The notes under the pieces are model-generated. The model saw only the letters and a list, made by a program, of their open reading frames with translations. It did not search any database and was not told the origin of the DNA. Positions 26,161-34,144 of a stretch of 64,000 bases of DNA are shown here, piece after piece. The position numbers were made by a program, and so were the translations under genes. Each line of letters begins with the position of its first letter. The first letter of the stretch is position 1. The stretch is from Alterisphingorhabdus sp051668705 (GTDB lineage Bacteria; Pseudomonadota; Alphaproteobacteria; Sphingomonadales; Sphingomonadaceae). Where the stretch lies: NCBI RefSeq assembly GCF_051668705.1, contig NZ_CP196351.1, positions 806,001 through 870,000 of the forward strand, in the 5' to 3' direction.

Positions 26161-27011
26161 TGCTGATCGCGCAAATCACCGATATTCACCTTGGATTTGA
26201 TCCTGACAATCCAGTCGAATTTAATCGTAAGCGACTAGACCGCGCGATTGAGGATCTTCTGGCACTGGACCCTGCTCCTGATGTGCTGTTTGCCACGGGT
26301 GACCTGATCGACCGTGGCGATCTGGAGAGTTATAGACGGTTGGATAACGCGCTTTCTGTATGCCCATTCCCTGTGTTCATGTGCATGGGAAACCACGATA
26401 TGCGCGCGACATTTTGCCAGCAATTTCCCGATGTGCCCACCAATGATGGCTTTGTGCAATATGAGGTTGAGCAAGGCGGTATGCGCTTTCTGGTGCTCGA
26501 TACTTTGGAAGAAGGGCGCCATGGCGGCGCTTTTTGCGAAGTCCGCGCACATTGGTTGAAAGAGCGTTTGGCGGAAAAGCAGGATGTGCCGACCATCATC
26601 ATTCAGCACCACCCTCCTGTAGAAGTTGGTATATCATGGATGAACACGCACCCTGAAGAACCTTGGGTGGCGCGGCTTGGTGAGTGCTTAAAGGGTCAAA
26701 AGCAGGTTGTTGCGATACTTTGCGGCCATATCCACCGTATGATTCAAGCGCATTGGCACGGTATTCCAATAGCCATATGCCCGTCAACGGCACCGCAAGT
26801 GGCATTGAACCTAAAAGAAATTGACCCGGAAAATCCTGATGGTCGCAATATGATTATCGCTGATCCGCCTGCTTTTGCACTGCATTGGTGGAATGGCAGG
26901 GAACTTATCAGCCATTTTGATACTGCGGATGATCATGTCATGCTGGCGCGTTACGACGAAAATATGCAGCCATTGGTCAAAAGCCTTTTGGCCGAACGCC
27001 CGAATGAATAG
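26160..27011 (+). CDS. CpdA/Icc-type cyclic-nucleotide phosphodiesterase (metallophosphoesterase)
   Basis: The 283-residue calcineurin-like phosphoesterase has the full dinuclear metal set: D8-x-H10, G-D48, G-N78-H79-D, H150-H151-P-P, and G-H190-x-H192. The overall pattern, with V-A-I-L-C-G-H-I-H-R and the P-S-T-A-P-Q segment, is that of class III cyclic-nucleotide phosphodiesterases (CpdA/Icc), which hydrolyse 3',5'-cAMP. No signal peptide is seen. It shares one base with a micro-ORF that directly follows the decahaem gene, so it sits in the same operon as the double cNMP-binding oxidoreductase. That makes cyclic-nucleotide turnover its likely job; other phosphodiesters are possible substrates. 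Confidence 0.8.
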   Translation: MLIAQITDIHLGFDPDNPVEFNRKRLDRAIEDLLALDPAPDVLFATGDLIDRGDLESYRRLDNALSVCPFPVFMCMGNHDMRATFCQQFPDVPTNDGFVQYEVEQGGMRFLVLDTLEEGRHGGAFCEVRAHWLKERLAEKQDVPTIIIQHHPPVEVGISWMNTHPEEPWVARLGECLKGQKQVVAILCGHIHRMIQAHWHGIPIAICPSTAPQVALNLKEIDPENPDGRNMIIADPPAFALHWWNGRELISHFDTADDHVMLARYDENMQPLVKSLLAERPNE

Positions 27012-27175
27012 ACAATAGCTGCGTTCCACTATGCATGTTCATACTGGCTCTGATAAAGGCTGGGCTTGGACAAGCACGCAAATTGTGGTTAAAGTTCAGG
27101 CAATATCCCATGCGCTATCGTGCAGTCACATTCGGGCATATTTGGGTCGATACATTATCTTGAAAAGGGTTCTTC

Positions 27176-29365
27176 ATGCAAAAATCACATTTTCTCCTTG
27201 GTGCAGGGCTGTTAACGCTCGCCATCGCAACGCCTGTATTGGCCAATAATATGGACGCCTTCGACGCCTTCGACGCCGGTGAAGAGGCGCAGGCCAATAC
27301 TGTGACAAGTGCCGCCATCATTACCGCGCCATGGCCTGGCCCGTTTGAAGGGGTGCCGCAATGGGATAAGGTCCAGTCGGATATGTTTCCATCAGCCTTT
27401 ACTGCGGCGATGAAAACACTGAAAGCAGAGTTTGAAGCCGTTGCGACAAACCCTGAAACGCCAAATTTTGCAAACACCAATCAGGCATTGGAATTGGCCG
27501 GCGAAGATATTGGCCGCGTGTTTAGTTTCTGGGGCGTGTATAACAGTAACCTGTCCTCACCTGAGGTGCGCGCATTACAGGCCGAATGGGGACCAAAACT
27601 TGCGCAGTTCTTCGGTGAATTGCAACTCGATCCGCGTATTCTGGCGCGCTATAAAGCGGTGTATGATAATCGCGAAAATCTGGGTCTTAACGCAGAGCAG
27701 CTGCGCCTTGTAGAGCGCGATTATGACGGTTTGGTGCGCAATGGTGCCTTGTTGAATGATGCTGATAAAGCCACATTGCTGGGTCTGAATACGCAGCTTT
27801 CTACGCTTTACAGCAAGTTTTCTAATAAGGTGCTGGCTGATGAGGAAACCTTCATTTTCCTCGACAGTGAAGATGATCTGGCAGGTTTGCCAACCAGCTT
27901 TGTTGCATCAATCGCCAAAGCGGCTGAGGATCAGGGCAAAACCGGTTGGGCACTGAAAAACACCCGTTCTGTCATGCAGCCATTTCTTGAAAACTCAACC
28001 CGCCGTGACCTGCGTGAGCAAGTCTATAACGCTTATATCAACCGCGGTGATAATGGTGACGAGAATGACACCAATGCGATTATTGCGGAAATTCTGAAAA
28101 TCCGCACTGAGCGCGCAAAGCTGTTGGGCTTCAAAACCCATGCGCATTACCGCATGGCTGACACGATGGCGAAAGACCCGCAAAACGCCATGGACTTGAT
28201 GATGAAAGTCTGGCCAGCCGCAATAGGCCGCGTGAAAGAAGAAGTCGCTGATATGCAGGCCATTGCTGATCAGGAAGGCGCAAATATCACTATCGCGCCA
28301 TGGGATTATCGTTTTTATGCAGAGAAAGTGCGCAAAGCGAAATACGATCTGGATGCTGCCGAATTAAAGCCATATTTCCAGCTTGATAAGATGATTGAAG
28401 GCATGTTTGATGCCGCTGGCCGTCTTTATGATCTGGAATTTAAGGAAAATACTGGCGACATTCCTGTCTTCCACCCTGATGTGCGTACCTTTGTGGTGAG
28501 TGATAAGCGCGATGGCAGCAATGTCGGCGTTTTCTACATGGACAACTTTGCACGGGGCGGCAAACGCTCTGGCGCTTGGGCAACAACATATCGTTCGCAG
28601 CAGTCCTTGGGCGGTGAGCGCAATGTGCTGTCATCCAACAACAATAATTTTGTGCAAGGCGGCGAGGGCGAACCAACGCTGATCAGCATTGATGATGCTT
28701 CGACGCTGTTCCATGAATTTGGCCATGCGCTGCACAGCCTGTTGACAGATGTGACCTATCCGGGCTTGCGCGGTACGCCGCGTGACTTTGTAGAATATCC
28801 TAGTCAGGTGAATGAGAACTGGTTGCTGACCCCCTATATCCTGAACAATTATGCGGTGCATTACAAAACGGGTGAGCCTATTCCGCAGGAGTTGGTCGAG
28901 AAAATCAAATTGTCCGGCACCTTTAATGAAGGCTTCTCTACGGTTGAATATCTCTCCAGCGCCATTGTGGATATGATGCTGCATAACCGCGACACGCCGG
29001 TTGAAGATGTCGACGCTTTTGAACGCGAAACGCTGGCGGCCATCGGTATGCCGAGCGAGATTGTGATGCGTCACCGTCTGCCGCAATTTAATCACCTCTT
29101 CTCATCTGATGCTTATTCTGCGGGCTATTATAGCTATCTCTGGTCAGAGACGATGGATGCCGACACTTGGGCCGCTTTTGAAGAGGCGCCGGACGGCGTT
29201 TGGGATAAGCAGGTAGCCAGCAATTTCCGCAATTTCCTGCTGTCCACGGGCAACGAGACAGAACGCGCTGAGGCGTATCGCGCATTCCGTGGCCGTGACC
29301 CTGATGTAAATGCATTGCTGAAACGCCGTGGTTTCCCAACGGGTGATACAGGTTCAGCCGATTAA
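27176..29365 (+). CDS. Exported M3-family metallopeptidase (peptidyl-dipeptidase Dcp-like)
   Basis: The 729-residue zinc peptidase has a signal peptide (T-P-V-L-A|N-N, about residue 24) and the M3 catalytic motif H-E-F-G-H at 513-517, with the downstream Glu in the NEGFSTVEYL segment. The family cleaves dipeptides from oligopeptide C-termini (Dcp) or small peptides (oligopeptidase A). Dcp is favoured by the HALHSLL and YPSQVNENW blocks. The predicted periplasmic location fits peptide salvage. A 9-base unit (GACGCCTTC) is repeated just after the signal peptide. It stands alone, with a 164-base upstream gap and a strong terminator behind it. Confidence 0.9.
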   Translation: MQKSHFLLGAGLLTLAIATPVLANNMDAFDAFDAGEEAQANTVTSAAIITAPWPGPFEGVPQWDKVQSDMFPSAFTAAMKTLKAEFEAVATNPETPNFANTNQALELAGEDIGRVFSFWGVYNSNLSSPEVRALQAEWGPKLAQFFGELQLDPRILARYKAVYDNRENLGLNAEQLRLVERDYDGLVRNGALLNDADKATLLGLNTQLSTLYSKFSNKVLADEETFIFLDSEDDLAGLPTSFVASIAKAAEDQGKTGWALKNTRSVMQPFLENSTRRDLREQVYNAYINRGDNGDENDTNAIIAEILKIRTERAKLLGFKTHAHYRMADTMAKDPQNAMDLMMKVWPAAIGRVKEEVADMQAIADQEGANITIAPWDYRFYAEKVRKAKYDLDAAELKPYFQLDKMIEGMFDAAGRLYDLEFKENTGDIPVFHPDVRTFVVSDKRDGSNVGVFYMDNFARGGKRSGAWATTYRSQQSLGGERNVLSSNNNNFVQGGEGEPTLISIDDASTLFHEFGHALHSLLTDVTYPGLRGTPRDFVEYPSQVNENWLLTPYILNNYAVHYKTGEPIPQELVEKIKLSGTFNEGFSTVEYLSSAIVDMMLHNRDTPVEDVDAFERETLAAIGMPSEIVMRHRLPQFNHLFSSDAYSAGYYSYLWSETMDADTWAAFEEAPDGVWDKQVASNFRNFLLSTGNETERAEAYRAFRGRDPDVNALLKRRGFPTGDTGSAD

Positions 29366-29392
29366 ATTTTTGTATATTTGTACAGCGGAAAG

Positions 29393-29419
29393 GGCGGGCC
29401 ATATTGGTCCGCCTTTTTT
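29393..29419 (+). terminator. Intrinsic terminator after the M3 peptidase gene
   Basis: GGCGGGCCA and TGGTCCGCC pair over 9 bases (one G-U) with a 3-base loop, followed directly by six T. It begins 27 bases after the stop codon. This is the clearest intrinsic terminator in the window. Confidence 0.9.
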
Positions 29420-29499
29420 GTTGGCTGCTATATTGGGCTTGGGCCTAAGGGATGATAGGGTATAAACCATATGCCATAAGCACATAGGAGAGCAATATC

Positions 29500-30408
29500 A
29501 TGACCATCACAGCCCTGCGCACACCCGATGAGCGTTTTGCCAATATTCCCGATTTTGACTATCCTGTCGGCTATGTCGATGACCTGCCGGGCTATGAAGG
29601 GCTGCGCATTGCCTATGTTGAGGCGGGCGCGAAAGATGCGGATCGCACCTTTTTGTGCCTTCATGGGGAGCCAAGTTGGTCATTTTTATACCGGCGGATG
29701 ATCCCGGTATTTCTTGAAAGCGGGGCGCGGGTAATCGCGCCTGATCTGTTGGGTTTTGGCCGTTCAGATAAACCGGCAGAACAGTCCGATTACAGCTTCC
29801 ATTTCCACCGTGACTATCTGCTTGCTTTAGTCGAGCGCCTTGATCTTAAAAATATAACATTGGTGGTGCAGGATTGGGGTGGATTATTGGGGCTCACTCT
29901 GCCGGTTGATGAGAAGTTCCGCGCGCGCTTCTCACGCCTTATCGTCATGAATACGGGGCTTGGGCTGGGCCGCGGTATGACCGAAGGATTCAAGGCTTGG
30001 AAGAATTATGCTCTGTCCACTCCTGATCTGCCGATAGCAGAGCTTATCGCACGCGGTACGCCGCATCTAACTCCAGAGGAAATAGCCGCTTATGATGCGC
30101 CGTTCCCAGATGCCAGCTATAAAGCCGGTGCACAGGTCTTTCCTGCTCTGGTACCTGTAGAGGCGGATATGGAAGGTGTGGATGTGTCTAAGCAAGCTGC
30201 TGCTTATTGGTCGAAAGACTTTACTGGTGACAGTTTTATGGCGATTGGTGAAGCCGACCCTGTGCTGGGTAAAGAGGCCATGTTGGGCCTGCATAAATTC
30301 ATCACGGGATGCCCCGAGCCAATGATGATTGCGGATGGCGGCCATTTTGTTCAGGAATGGGGTGAACCGATTGCCCGCGCTGCTTTGAAGCATTTTGGTG
30401 ATTTGTAA
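29500..30408 (+). CDS. Haloalkane dehalogenase (HLD-I, DhlA/DhmA-like)
   Basis: This 302-residue alpha/beta-hydrolase has the haloalkane dehalogenase signature: oxyanion/halide loop H-G-E-P-S-W-S-F-L-Y, nucleophile Asp125 in V-Q-D-W-G-G with halide-binding Trp126, acid Asp253 after strand 7, and base His282 in G-G-H-F-V-Q-E-W-G-E. The 29-residue Asp-His spacing is that of subfamily HLD-I, as is a second candidate halide-binding Trp in the cap (F-K-A-W-K-N-Y). The enzyme hydrolyses carbon-halogen bonds to alcohol, halide and proton. AGGAGAG precedes the ATG. It is monocistronic, with terminators on both sides. Substrate is unknown. Confidence 0.88.
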   Translation: MTITALRTPDERFANIPDFDYPVGYVDDLPGYEGLRIAYVEAGAKDADRTFLCLHGEPSWSFLYRRMIPVFLESGARVIAPDLLGFGRSDKPAEQSDYSFHFHRDYLLALVERLDLKNITLVVQDWGGLLGLTLPVDEKFRARFSRLIVMNTGLGLGRGMTEGFKAWKNYALSTPDLPIAELIARGTPHLTPEEIAAYDAPFPDASYKAGAQVFPALVPVEADMEGVDVSKQAAAYWSKDFTGDSFMAIGEADPVLGKEAMLGLHKFITGCPEPMMIADGGHFVQEWGEPIARAALKHFGDL

Positions 30409-30459
30409 GATTTCAAAATCTGACAGCTAACATAGCTTAAAAAACATAGTGAAAAAGAA

Positions 30460-30496
30460 CGACCAAAAGCGGCTCTGATGGGGCCGCTTTTGATCG
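30460..30496 (+). terminator. Long hairpin after haloalkane dehalogenase
   Basis: CGACCAAAAGCGGC and GCCGCTTTTGATCG pair over 14 bases with one G-U and a 9-base loop. The T run lies within the 3' arm, so the structure resembles a terminator readable in both directions. It sits between the dehalogenase and the SPFH operon. Confidence 0.65.
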
Positions 30497-30563
30497 TCCG
30501 TGCAATGTTCGTCGGCAAATATAAACGGCAACATACTTGATTTTTTAATCATTATAATATAAA

Positions 30564-30575
30564 TATGATATCATA
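30564..30575. promoter_or_regulatory. 12-bp perfect palindrome upstream of the SPFH operon
   Basis: TATGATATCATA is a perfect palindrome 23 bases before the SPFH ATG, in a very AT-rich 60-base stretch with several TATAAT-like hexamers. The second gene of the operon is a ribbon-helix-helix protein, a class that often represses its own operon by binding short palindromes, so an operator is plausible. No evidence beyond symmetry and position. Confidence 0.4.
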
Positions 30576-30598
30576 ATAAATAATCAAGGAGCAATTGA

Positions 30599-31495
30599 AT
30601 GAGTGAGCAGAGGGATACTAGTCTGATCGAGACGCAGGAAAAGCTGGCGCAAACACGTAATGGCTATGGTATGTTGGCAGTAGTGGTTTTGCTGTTTGCG
30701 ATAACGATAGCGTCTTTGTTTGCAGCCAAAGCAATAGGTATTTTGGCTGTCGTTTTTGCAATCATCTTGGCGCTTGTTACGCTTTTCGGCTTCTGTGGCT
30801 TTTATCTGCTTAATCCTAACCAAGCGGCGGCTATTCAGCTTTTTGGCGAATATCAGGGTACAGATCGGGAAACTGGTCTTCGCTGGGTTCTGCCTTGGTT
30901 GACCCGTAAAAAGATTTCTGTGCGCGTTCACAATGTTACATCTGAGACAGTAAAGGTGAATGATCTGCGCGGCAATCCAGTGGAGATTGCGACCAATGTT
31001 GTGTGGCGCGTTACTGATACTGCCAAAGCGTTATTCGATGTCGAAGATTATGCAGAATTTGTTGACATCCAGATTGAAAGCGCAGTGCGCGTAATCGGTG
31101 CGCGTTACCCCTATGATGGTATTGATCAAGATGAAGTAACACTGCGCGGTGACTCCAGTCAGGTCAGCGAAGAACTGGAGAAGGAATTGCAAGAGCGCGT
31201 TTTGCGGGCAGGTGTTATTATTGACGAATGTCGTTTGACACATTTGGCTTATGCACCGGAAATCGCGCATGCCATGCTGCGTCGCCAGCAAGCAGAGGCC
31301 GTTGTTGCCGCGCGCACTCGCATTGTTGAAGGTGCTGTCGGTATGGTGGAAATGGCGCTTGAAAAACTGAATGAAAAAGAGGTTGTAGACCTGGATGATG
31401 AGCGCAAAGCCGCCATGGTTTCTAACCTACTGGTCGTGCTCTGTGGAGAGCGTGATACCCAACCGGTAGTGAACACTGGGTCGCTATACCAATAA
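30599..31495 (+). CDS. SPFH/Band 7 membrane protein
   Basis: The 298-residue protein has two adjacent N-terminal membrane helices (about 22-42 and 44-64), then an SPFH/prohibitin-homology domain from about 75 (GEYQGTDRETGLRWVLPWLTR through the V-N-D-L-R-G-N-P-V-E-I-A segment), and a C-terminal helical part (R-R-Q-Q-A-E-A-V-V-A-A-R) that usually drives oligomerisation. Such proteins form membrane microdomain scaffolds and often regulate membrane proteases. AAGGAG precedes the ATG. It leads an operon with a ribbon-helix-helix protein, a small membrane protein and a hydrolase. Confidence 0.88.
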   Translation: MSEQRDTSLIETQEKLAQTRNGYGMLAVVVLLFAITIASLFAAKAIGILAVVFAIILALVTLFGFCGFYLLNPNQAAAIQLFGEYQGTDRETGLRWVLPWLTRKKISVRVHNVTSETVKVNDLRGNPVEIATNVVWRVTDTAKALFDVEDYAEFVDIQIESAVRVIGARYPYDGIDQDEVTLRGDSSQVSEELEKELQERVLRAGVIIDECRLTHLAYAPEIAHAMLRRQQAEAVVAARTRIVEGAVGMVEMALEKLNEKEVVDLDDERKAAMVSNLLVVLCGERDTQPVVNTGSLYQ

Positions 31496-31552
31496 ATTGC
31501 CAGCGCATGATATGGGGTGTCTTATTGGACGCTCCTCTATCAGGAGGCAGAT

Positions 31553-31780
31553 ATGAGCCAAAAAAAACATAGCAGAGCGAAAAAGAGCTTTGCCCTGCGG
31601 GTCGAACCAGAGCTTTATGATGCTTTGGAACGCATGGCCGCAAGCGAGTTTCGCAGTGTGAATGCTCAGATCGAAGTCCTTCTGCGCGAAGCAATGACAC
31701 GGCGTGGAGTGAAGCTCGGTCCGCCGCAAAAACGGCCACGTGGTCGGCCGCCGCGTTTGCCTAATGATAATCAGGAGTAA
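31553..31780 (+). CDS. Arc-like ribbon-helix-helix DNA-binding protein
   Basis: This 75-residue basic protein has a ribbon-helix-helix pattern: beta strand S-F-A-L-R-V-E-P, helix A E-L-Y-D-A-L-E-R-M-A, turn, and helix B S-V-N-A-Q-I-E-V-L-L-R-E-A. This is followed by a P-Q-K-R-P-R-G-R-P-P-R tail resembling an AT-hook. The fold dimerises and binds DNA through the paired strands. CAGGAGG precedes the ATG at 31553; the open frame extends to 31517 but without a better start. It lies 57 bases after the SPFH gene. No toxin gene is adjacent, so a toxin-antitoxin role is not supported; operon autorepression is more likely. Confidence 0.75.
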   Translation: MSQKKHSRAKKSFALRVEPELYDALERMAASEFRSVNAQIEVLLREAMTRRGVKLGPPQKRPRGRPPRLPNDNQE

Positions 31781-31783
31781 AAT

Positions 31784-32089
31784 ATGACCAGACGCTCAAG
31801 CAGGAAAGCGAGTGAAAGGCCTTTTTTATGCGTTAAAAACGGCAGATCTTTTCAGATAACTCCACAAAATTCATCAGGCTGGCGTGCGCTGCTGATATGG
31901 ATAGTGATTATAGCAACGCCTATTCTTGGTCTAATACCCTTTGCTGTAATATTTGATAACAGTCCAGATGAACATCTGATCATATGGCTGAGCATTGGCA
32001 GCCTTATCATCACTCTGATTCTGACAGTCATTATGATCCGATGGATGATGGCCCGCGCTGAGATAGTCGATATCAAAGATTTGAAATAA
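31784..32089 (+). CDS. Small two-helix membrane protein, unknown function
   Basis: The 101-residue protein is not a family I recognise. It has a basic N-terminus, two hydrophobic helices (about 33-55 and 66-89) joined by an acidic turn, and a short charged C-terminus. CAGGAG lies upstream, and the ATG begins 3 bases after the stop of the ribbon-helix-helix gene. Co-transcription with the SPFH gene suggests it could be a partner or client of the SPFH oligomer. Confidence 0.6.
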   Translation: MTRRSSRKASERPFLCVKNGRSFQITPQNSSGWRALLIWIVIIATPILGLIPFAVIFDNSPDEHLIIWLSIGSLIITLILTVIMIRWMMARAEIVDIKDLK

Positions 32090-32105
32090 AAAAGGATGAA
32101 TACAA

Positions 32106-33116
32106 ATGAGAAAAGCCATTGTCCTATTGCTTAGCGTTTTTCTGCTTATAGGGGGTATTATATTTATATCGAGCCCTTCATCTGCAAAGTCACAAAATAA
32201 GGACGAAGCTAAGTTAATTACAAAAGTAATCAGTATAGATGGACCAGATGGTAAGATTATCGGTGAAATGATACGCAGCAGAGCTGGTAAAGCACCACTG
32301 ATTATTCTGTTACCCGGGAGTGGCCCCACTGATAAAGATGGTAATAATCCACTAGGAGTGCGCGCAGCGACTTATCGTTTGCTGGCTGAAGATCTGGCCA
32401 TGCTCGGGTTTGATACTGTCCGTTATGACAAGCGTGGTGTTGCGGCAAGCGCGTCAGCAATCAAAGATGCCAATATGGTGACGATAGCCGATTATGGGGC
32501 GGACGCATTGACCTTTGCCGATGCCGTGCTTGCGTCATCCCAGCGTGAATGTGTCTGGCTTGCCGGACATAGTGAAGGCGGAATCATTGCCCTGTCTATA
32601 GTTAACAACCAAAAGGTGTGTGGCCTGATTCTTTTAGCAACGCCGGGAAGACCAATTGGGGATATTTTGCGGACGCAACTTGCAGCCAATCCCGCCAATG
32701 CTCCGATCTTGGCACAGGCGAATGCTGCGATTGATCAGCTTCAAGCTGGTCAGGCCGTTGACGAGGATATGCTGCACCCAGGGTTGCTACCTTTGTTCAG
32801 CAATACGGTTCAACCATTTTTGAGAGATTTGATGCAATATGACCCCTCAGCAATGATAGCCAGTGCTGAAAAGCCGATTCAGCTTATATATGGCGGTAAG
32901 GATATACAGACCCCTGTTGCGGAAGGTGAGCTGTTACGCAATTCTAATATGTCCGCGATATTAAAGATTTTCCCCGATATGAACCATGTTCTGAAATCAG
33001 TAAGCGGAGATAGTCGCGCTGCAAATTTACAGGTTTATAGCAATCCTGACTTGCCACTAACATCTGGTGTAAGTGAAGCTATTGCGGACTTTATTAAGCA
33101 GCAAGAGGTGCAATGA
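32106..33116 (+). CDS. Exported or membrane-anchored alpha/beta-hydrolase
   Basis: The 336-residue protein has an N-terminal hydrophobic segment (residues 5-25) that acts as signal or anchor. It is followed by a serine hydrolase fold: P-L-I-I-L-L-P-G-S-G-P-T oxyanion strand, Y-D-K-R-G-V-A, the nucleophile elbow G-H-S-E-G-G, and late D-I-Q-T-P-V and D-M-N-H segments for acid and base. This resembles the dienelactone hydrolase/S9-like esterases often annotated as serine aminopeptidase S33. Substrate is unknown. It begins 16 bases after the small membrane protein gene, so it likely ends the SPFH operon. Confidence 0.78.
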   Translation: MRKAIVLLLSVFLLIGGIIFISSPSSAKSQNKDEAKLITKVISIDGPDGKIIGEMIRSRAGKAPLIILLPGSGPTDKDGNNPLGVRAATYRLLAEDLAMLGFDTVRYDKRGVAASASAIKDANMVTIADYGADALTFADAVLASSQRECVWLAGHSEGGIIALSIVNNQKVCGLILLATPGRPIGDILRTQLAANPANAPILAQANAAIDQLQAGQAVDEDMLHPGLLPLFSNTVQPFLRDLMQYDPSAMIASAEKPIQLIYGGKDIQTPVAEGELLRNSNMSAILKIFPDMNHVLKSVSGDSRAANLQVYSNPDLPLTSGVSEAIADFIKQQEVQ

Positions 33117-33143
33117 TGGACAATTTGCTTGCCTGATTCAACA

Positions 33144-33166
33144 GGGGCTATTGCCCCACTATTTTT
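33144..33166 (+). terminator. Terminator of the SPFH operon
   Basis: GGGGC-TATT-GCCCC is a perfect five-base-pair hairpin followed by ACTA and five T. It starts 27 bases after the hydrolase stop and runs into the 3' end of the convergent nuclease gene. Confidence 0.7.
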
Positions 33167-34022
33167 GGCTTATATTAAGCGCCTGATCAATTAAAATGGC
33201 AATTCGCAAACCGGCTTTGCGGACTTGGTCGCGGGCTATGGGTGCCAGATCGACAATTTCCTGATTGTCGATAATAGCGCGTTCGCCTTCAGCTAGCGGT
33301 GCAAGGCATGTTTCGCGTTCTTGTGCGGTGGGATAAACAATATCGCGCGAGATTGTAAAAGCCTCTAACTGCCAATCGGCAACACTGCCTTCAGCCATTT
33401 GGGAGCGATAAACTGCACTATATTTGCGTGCGATATTAGGTTCCTCACTAATTGCACGCTCGGCAAGCGGCCCATCCCAAAGCCAATGCAAATTCATGCG
33501 GCCTTTGACAATGCCATAGGCAGCGGCAATTCTGTTGCCACCCAAATCGTCACGGCTGCCGGAATGCAGCGGCATATGCATGTCGCCTGTAAAATGCACG
33601 AGCCACGCCAATGCTTCGAGGCGGACATGATCAGGCAAGCTCTTATCAGCCAGCAGCTTTGCATTGCGGGTTATTTGGGCACTTACACAATTGCCATTGG
33701 CGCAGGCGGTATCAGGATCCCAAGGTCGGCACACATCATGGCCCTGATAATGCCATGGCGCAGTATAGCCCCAGCGCAAGCGATCGCGGCGCACGCAATC
33801 GGCCCAAATACTGGCATGACGCAGATTTTTGAGAGCACATTTCGGCGTGCCCAACAGTTTTTCACTTGCGAACAGCTTTTTTATGATGCGCTTCGAGTTG
33901 GGAGAAATATTCGCCTGCGCGATATCTGCCGTCATCTGATGGGCATATTCCCCCCATGCCAGAGCAGGTTGGCCAATAAAAGATGAGAGGATCAGGGTGA
34001 GCGAAGCGACAATTATTTTCAT
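33159..34022 (-). CDS. Secreted S1/P1-type nuclease
   Basis: The 287-residue protein has a signal peptide ending A-L-A before Trp23. Mature P1 nucleases begin with this tryptophan, which helps bind zinc. Zinc ligands are visible in W-G-E-Y-A-H-Q, the HYQGHDVC region, L-V-H-F-T-G-D-M-H-M-P-L-H, and a later H-W-L-W-D. Cysteines consistent with disulfides are present. The family hydrolyses single-stranded DNA and RNA or 3'-nucleotides in the periplasm or outside, providing phosphate and nucleosides. It is convergent with the SPFH operon and divergent from the DUF4129 operon. Confidence 0.88.
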   Translation of the reverse strand: MKIIVASLTLILSSFIGQPALAWGEYAHQMTADIAQANISPNSKRIIKKLFASEKLLGTPKCALKNLRHASIWADCVRRDRLRWGYTAPWHYQGHDVCRPWDPDTACANGNCVSAQITRNAKLLADKSLPDHVRLEALAWLVHFTGDMHMPLHSGSRDDLGGNRIAAAYGIVKGRMNLHWLWDGPLAERAISEEPNIARKYSAVYRSQMAEGSVADWQLEAFTISRDIVYPTAQERETCLAPLAEGERAIIDNQEIVDLAPIARDQVRKAGLRIAILIDQALNISQK

Positions 34023-34144
34023 ATCTGCGCGTTAGAGTGTTTTTATTGCAAGTATAAGACCAGATTTTGATATTTCATGTTGCTGAAATTTGGCTTTTCA
34101 TTATCACTGCTAAATGAGTGTGGGATTTAAGGAATTGATAGACT

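Noticed and set aside
27031..27249. 72-codon forward frame before the M3 peptidase
   Set aside because: Overlaps the peptidase signal peptide in another frame and lacks a ribosome-binding site.
31553..31780. Ribbon-helix-helix gene as antitoxin of a toxin-antitoxin pair
   Set aside because: No toxin-like gene is adjacent; neighbours are an SPFH protein and a two-helix membrane protein.
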